Of a stretch of 7,762 nt of DNA, positions 6,641 to 7,762 are shown in pieces; position 1 is the first letter of the stretch; each line of letters starts with the position of its first letter. Under the pieces are notes generated by a model. That model saw only the letters and a program-made list of their open reading frames with translations, did no database searches and had not been told where the DNA came from. The position numbers and the translations under genes are program-made. The stretch comes from an uncultured Lachnospiraceae bacterium (GTDB taxonomy: Bacteria > Bacillota > Clostridia > Lachnospirales > Lachnospiraceae), in contig CASGVX010000094.1 of NCBI GenBank assembly GCA_949346185.1, forward strand, positions 1 through 7,762. The letters run 5' to 3'.

Positions 6641-6654
6641 ATTCTTATGAGAAT
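6641..6654. other. Small dyad upstream of the LysM gene
   Basis: ATTCT-TATG-AGAAT is a perfect 5-bp inverted repeat 34 bases before the LysM start codon. It could be an operator, but it is short and AT-rich enough to arise by chance. Confidence 0.25.
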
Positions 6655-6687
6655 ATATTAGTAAAAAATGCATATGGAAATTTATTT

Positions 6688-7188
6688 ATGAATTATGAAT
6701 ATTGTGACGGCTATACTTATACGATAAAGAAGGGGGATACCCTCTATGAGATCAGCCGTAGCCATAAGGTGCCCCTGTCCCTGCTATTGCGCTCCAATCC
6801 ATTTGTGGATGTGTTCAATCTACAAGTGGGTGACACTCTGTGCATCCCTGCCCGGCAGACGCCATCCAAGCCCTGCGAGGTCTGGGGAGACTGCGAGGAT
6901 TCCACAGAGCGGCCGGAGGTTCCAGGGCAGCCAAATAGGCCGGAAATGCCTGGTATGCCAAATAGGCCGGGGAGGCCGGATGGTTCGGGCACGTCTGGCA
7001 CTTTGCAGCCATCAGAGACGCCGGATACAGATGTGGAGTGGGAGCGTTACGTAGTGAGGCCGGGGGATACCATGGCCAAAGTATTGGGTGGCGATATGTC
7101 CCAGCTGGAAGCATTCGGGCAAAGGAATGGATGGGATCATGTGTACCTCCTGCCCGGCGTGGCTTATTTCGTGCCGGAGGATGATTAG
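6688..7188 (+). CDS. Two-LysM protein with Pro-rich linker, no signal peptide
   Basis: The protein has 166 residues. Residues about 9-54 form a clear LysM domain (YTIKKGDTLYEIS at 11-23, a core with LLLRSNP, then LQVGDTLCIP). Residues 55-115 are a low-complexity Pro/Gly/Arg linker. Residues about 120-163 look like a second, diverged LysM (YVVRPGDTMAKVLGGD, ending LLPGVAYFVP). LysM binds N-acetylglucosamine-containing glycans such as peptidoglycan. There is no signal peptide, membrane segment or sortase motif, so it probably works inside the cell; in spore-formers a LysM spore-coat role such as that of SafA is one possibility (inference). Four cysteines (6, 52, 63, 69) could cross-link. The start at 6688 has only a weak GGAA (6676-6679) ahead of it, but it is the only reasonable start before the LysM. 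A strong hairpin at 7237-7275 follows the gene. Confidence 0.85.
   Translation: MNYEYCDGYTYTIKKGDTLYEISRSHKVPLSLLLRSNPFVDVFNLQVGDTLCIPARQTPSKPCEVWGDCEDSTERPEVPGQPNRPEMPGMPNRPGRPDGSGTSGTLQPSETPDTDVEWERYVVRPGDTMAKVLGGDMSQLEAFGQRNGWDHVYLLPGVAYFVPEDD
6910..6984 (+). repeat. 27-bp tandem repeat encoding the Pro-rich linker
   Basis: About 2.7 units of nine codons encode RPEVPGQPN, RPEMPGMPN and RPGRPDG (residues 75-99 of the LysM protein). At DNA level CCAAATAGGCCGG recurs exactly at 6931-6943 and 6958-6970, 27 bases apart. Slippage here would lengthen or shorten the spacer between the two LysM domains without shifting the frame. Confidence 0.7.
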
Positions 7189-7205
7189 CGTCTGCTGCTA
7201 GCCCA

Positions 7206-7216
7206 TTACTATTCAT
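7206..7216 (+). repeat. Single end copy of the GTTACTATTCA repeat family
   Basis: TTACTATTCAT matches ten of the eleven end bases of the 6548 element in the same orientation, plus the T that follows. No partner end was found in the following 140 bases, so it is either a remnant or a chance match. Confidence 0.35.
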
Positions 7217-7236
7217 GGTAGTGCGGCTCTAAGGAA

Positions 7237-7275
7237 AATAGGGCTTTCTTTTGTTTGACAAAGGAAGGCCCTATT
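7237..7275. terminator. 17-bp hairpin after the LysM gene, probable intrinsic terminator
   Basis: The arm at 7237-7253 (AATAGGGCTTTCTTTTG) pairs over its whole length with 7259-7275, with two G-U pairs and a 5-base loop TTTGA. It lies 48 bases after the LysM stop. The plus-strand tail is only ATTACTATAAT, so U-enrichment is poor; on the minus strand the tail is TATTTTCCTT, which is better. It is likely to end LysM transcription, but efficiency is uncertain because the distal arm also carries the next promoter. Confidence 0.6.
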
Positions 7276-7283
7276 ACTATAAT
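7255..7283 (+). promoter_or_regulatory. Perfect consensus sigma-A promoter for the rhomboid-like gene
   Basis: TTGACA (7255-7260) and TATAAT (7278-7283) match consensus at all twelve positions with a 17-base spacer. Transcription would start near 7290, leaving a leader of about 64 bases before ATG 7354. The -35 box falls in the loop and the first pairs of the preceding hairpin's right arm, and the spacer covers the rest of that arm. Confidence 0.85.
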
Positions 7284-7299
7284 ACTAAGTGGATGCTTC

Positions 7300-7316
7300 T
7301 GCCAGCAAAACTGGCA
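7300..7316 (+). other. Small hairpin in the rhomboid-like gene leader
   Basis: TGCCAG-CAAAA-CTGGCA is a perfect 6-bp stem with a 5-base loop near the 5' end of the predicted transcript. It has no T-run and leaves the AAAGG ribosome site (7341-7345) free, so mRNA stabilisation is a reasonable guess. Confidence 0.5.
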
Positions 7317-7353
7317 TGATTGAAAGATTGCAAAAAAGGGAAAGGACAGGCGT

Positions 7354-7762
7354 ATGAATGAATTCTTAAATAAAATGGAGCGGAAATTCGGACGTTTTGC
7401 AATATCCGATTTGATTCGCTATATGGTGGCGGTCTATTGCCTGGGGGCAGCCATAGGATTTGCAAGCGAGATGGGAATAATCGAATTCAATTTCTATTAT
7501 GATTATTTGGCGTTGAATATGGAACAGGTGTTCCATGGACAAGTTTGGAGGCTGCTTACCTATCTTTTGGAGCCCTATGGTTTCGGTACTGGCGGCTCCT
7601 TTGTCATCAATGTGCTTTTTTTCTTTATTAAGGTGAATTTGTTTTTCCTATTTGGCAGATCGTTAGAGCAGGCCTGGGGAACGTTTCGGTTCAATCTATA
7701 TATTTTGACCGGGTTCCTGCTAAATATTTTGGCGGCGCTGGTCATGTATCTGTCACCGGCAC
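7354..7762 (+). CDS. Rhomboid-family-like membrane protein, N-terminal part (runs off window)
   Basis: The first 136 residues are present and the frame is open to the window end. The start ATG 7354 has AAAGG 8 bases upstream and an in-frame TGA at 7321 just before. Three hydrophobic segments are visible: about 20-42, 80-104 and 112-133. The pattern of a short cytoplasmic amphipathic start (MNEFLNKMERKFGRFAIS), the H-G-Q-V-W-R-L-L-T segment at 62-70 before membrane segment 2, and GRSLEQAWGTFRFN (105-118) between segments 2 and 3 is that of rhomboid-like proteins of Lachnospiraceae. In rhomboid proteases the catalytic Ser (GxSx) and His lie in later segments, outside the window, so activity versus a protease-dead rhomboid cannot be decided. 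It would be an integral cytoplasmic-membrane protein. It has its own strong promoter, so it need not depend on the LysM transcript. Confidence 0.8.
   Translation, partial: MNEFLNKMERKFGRFAISDLIRYMVAVYCLGAAIGFASEMGIIEFNFYYDYLALNMEQVFHGQVWRLLTYLLEPYGFGTGGSFVINVLFFFIKVNLFFLFGRSLEQAWGTFRFNLYILTGFLLNILAALVMYLSPA

Noticed and set aside
6651..6678. Sigma-E-like promoter (GAATATA, 13 bases, CATATGGA) for the LysM gene
   Set aside because: The -10 lacks its final T and would leave only a few bases before the start codon, with the ribosome site inside the -10.
6744..7216. Minus-strand open frames opposite the LysM gene
   Set aside because: Their Pro/Gly-rich translations are antisense readings of the repetitive linker and have no ribosome sites or homology.
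1..7762. CRISPR array, tRNA, rRNA or intact insertion sequence
   Set aside because: No regularly spaced repeats, cloverleaf, rRNA-like stretch or transposase was seen on either strand.

Overview
The window looks like a chromosomal segment of an anaerobic Firmicute, most likely of the family Lachnospiraceae (Blautia-like). The reasons are a giant 2-hydroxyacyl-CoA dehydratase activase-related protein, a long TtcA-type PP-loop protein, a YusI-like ArsC-family protein, a signal-less LysM protein, a rhomboid-like membrane protein and consensus sigma-A promoters. The assignment rests on protein resemblance recalled from known families; no search was run.

Layout. Positions 1-338 (+) hold the C-terminal end of a TtcA-family tRNA-thiolation ATPase. 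After a short structured leader, 432-788 (+) encodes a 118-residue thioredoxin-fold protein of the ArsC/Spx superfamily, closest to YusI. It faces a convergent minus-strand unit made of a giant activase gene (6401 down to 2184) followed by a CgeB/DUF3880-type glycosyltransferase (2064 down to 859). These two minus-strand genes are separated by a 119-base gap almost filled by a long nested hairpin. The divergent region 6402-6687 carries a good sigma-A promoter for the activase, with dyads and a tandem direct repeat around it, and a 77-bp element bounded by perfect 11-bp inverted ends. To the right (+) lie a LysM protein (6688-7188), a strong hairpin whose distal arm is overlaid by a perfect consensus sigma-A promoter, and the first 136 residues of a rhomboid-like membrane protein that runs off the window.

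How it may work. The dominant gene is a single chain of about 1405 residues with two complete BadF/HgdC-type ATPase modules. It also carries a cysteine-rich linker, a DUF2229 domain and a C-terminal part resembling the (R)-2-hydroxyacyl-CoA dehydratase / double-cubane cluster protein family. It looks like a self-contained ATP-driven low-potential electron device whose substrate is unknown. No CoA-transferase, dehydratase subunit or electron-transfer gene lies next to it here. The glycosyltransferase downstream may simply share its transcript.

The non-coding DNA is unusually structured. A GTTACTATTCA / TGAATAGTAAC end sequence recurs in three intergenic regions (four copies, one imperfect). 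One copy appears to be interrupted by a large palindrome.
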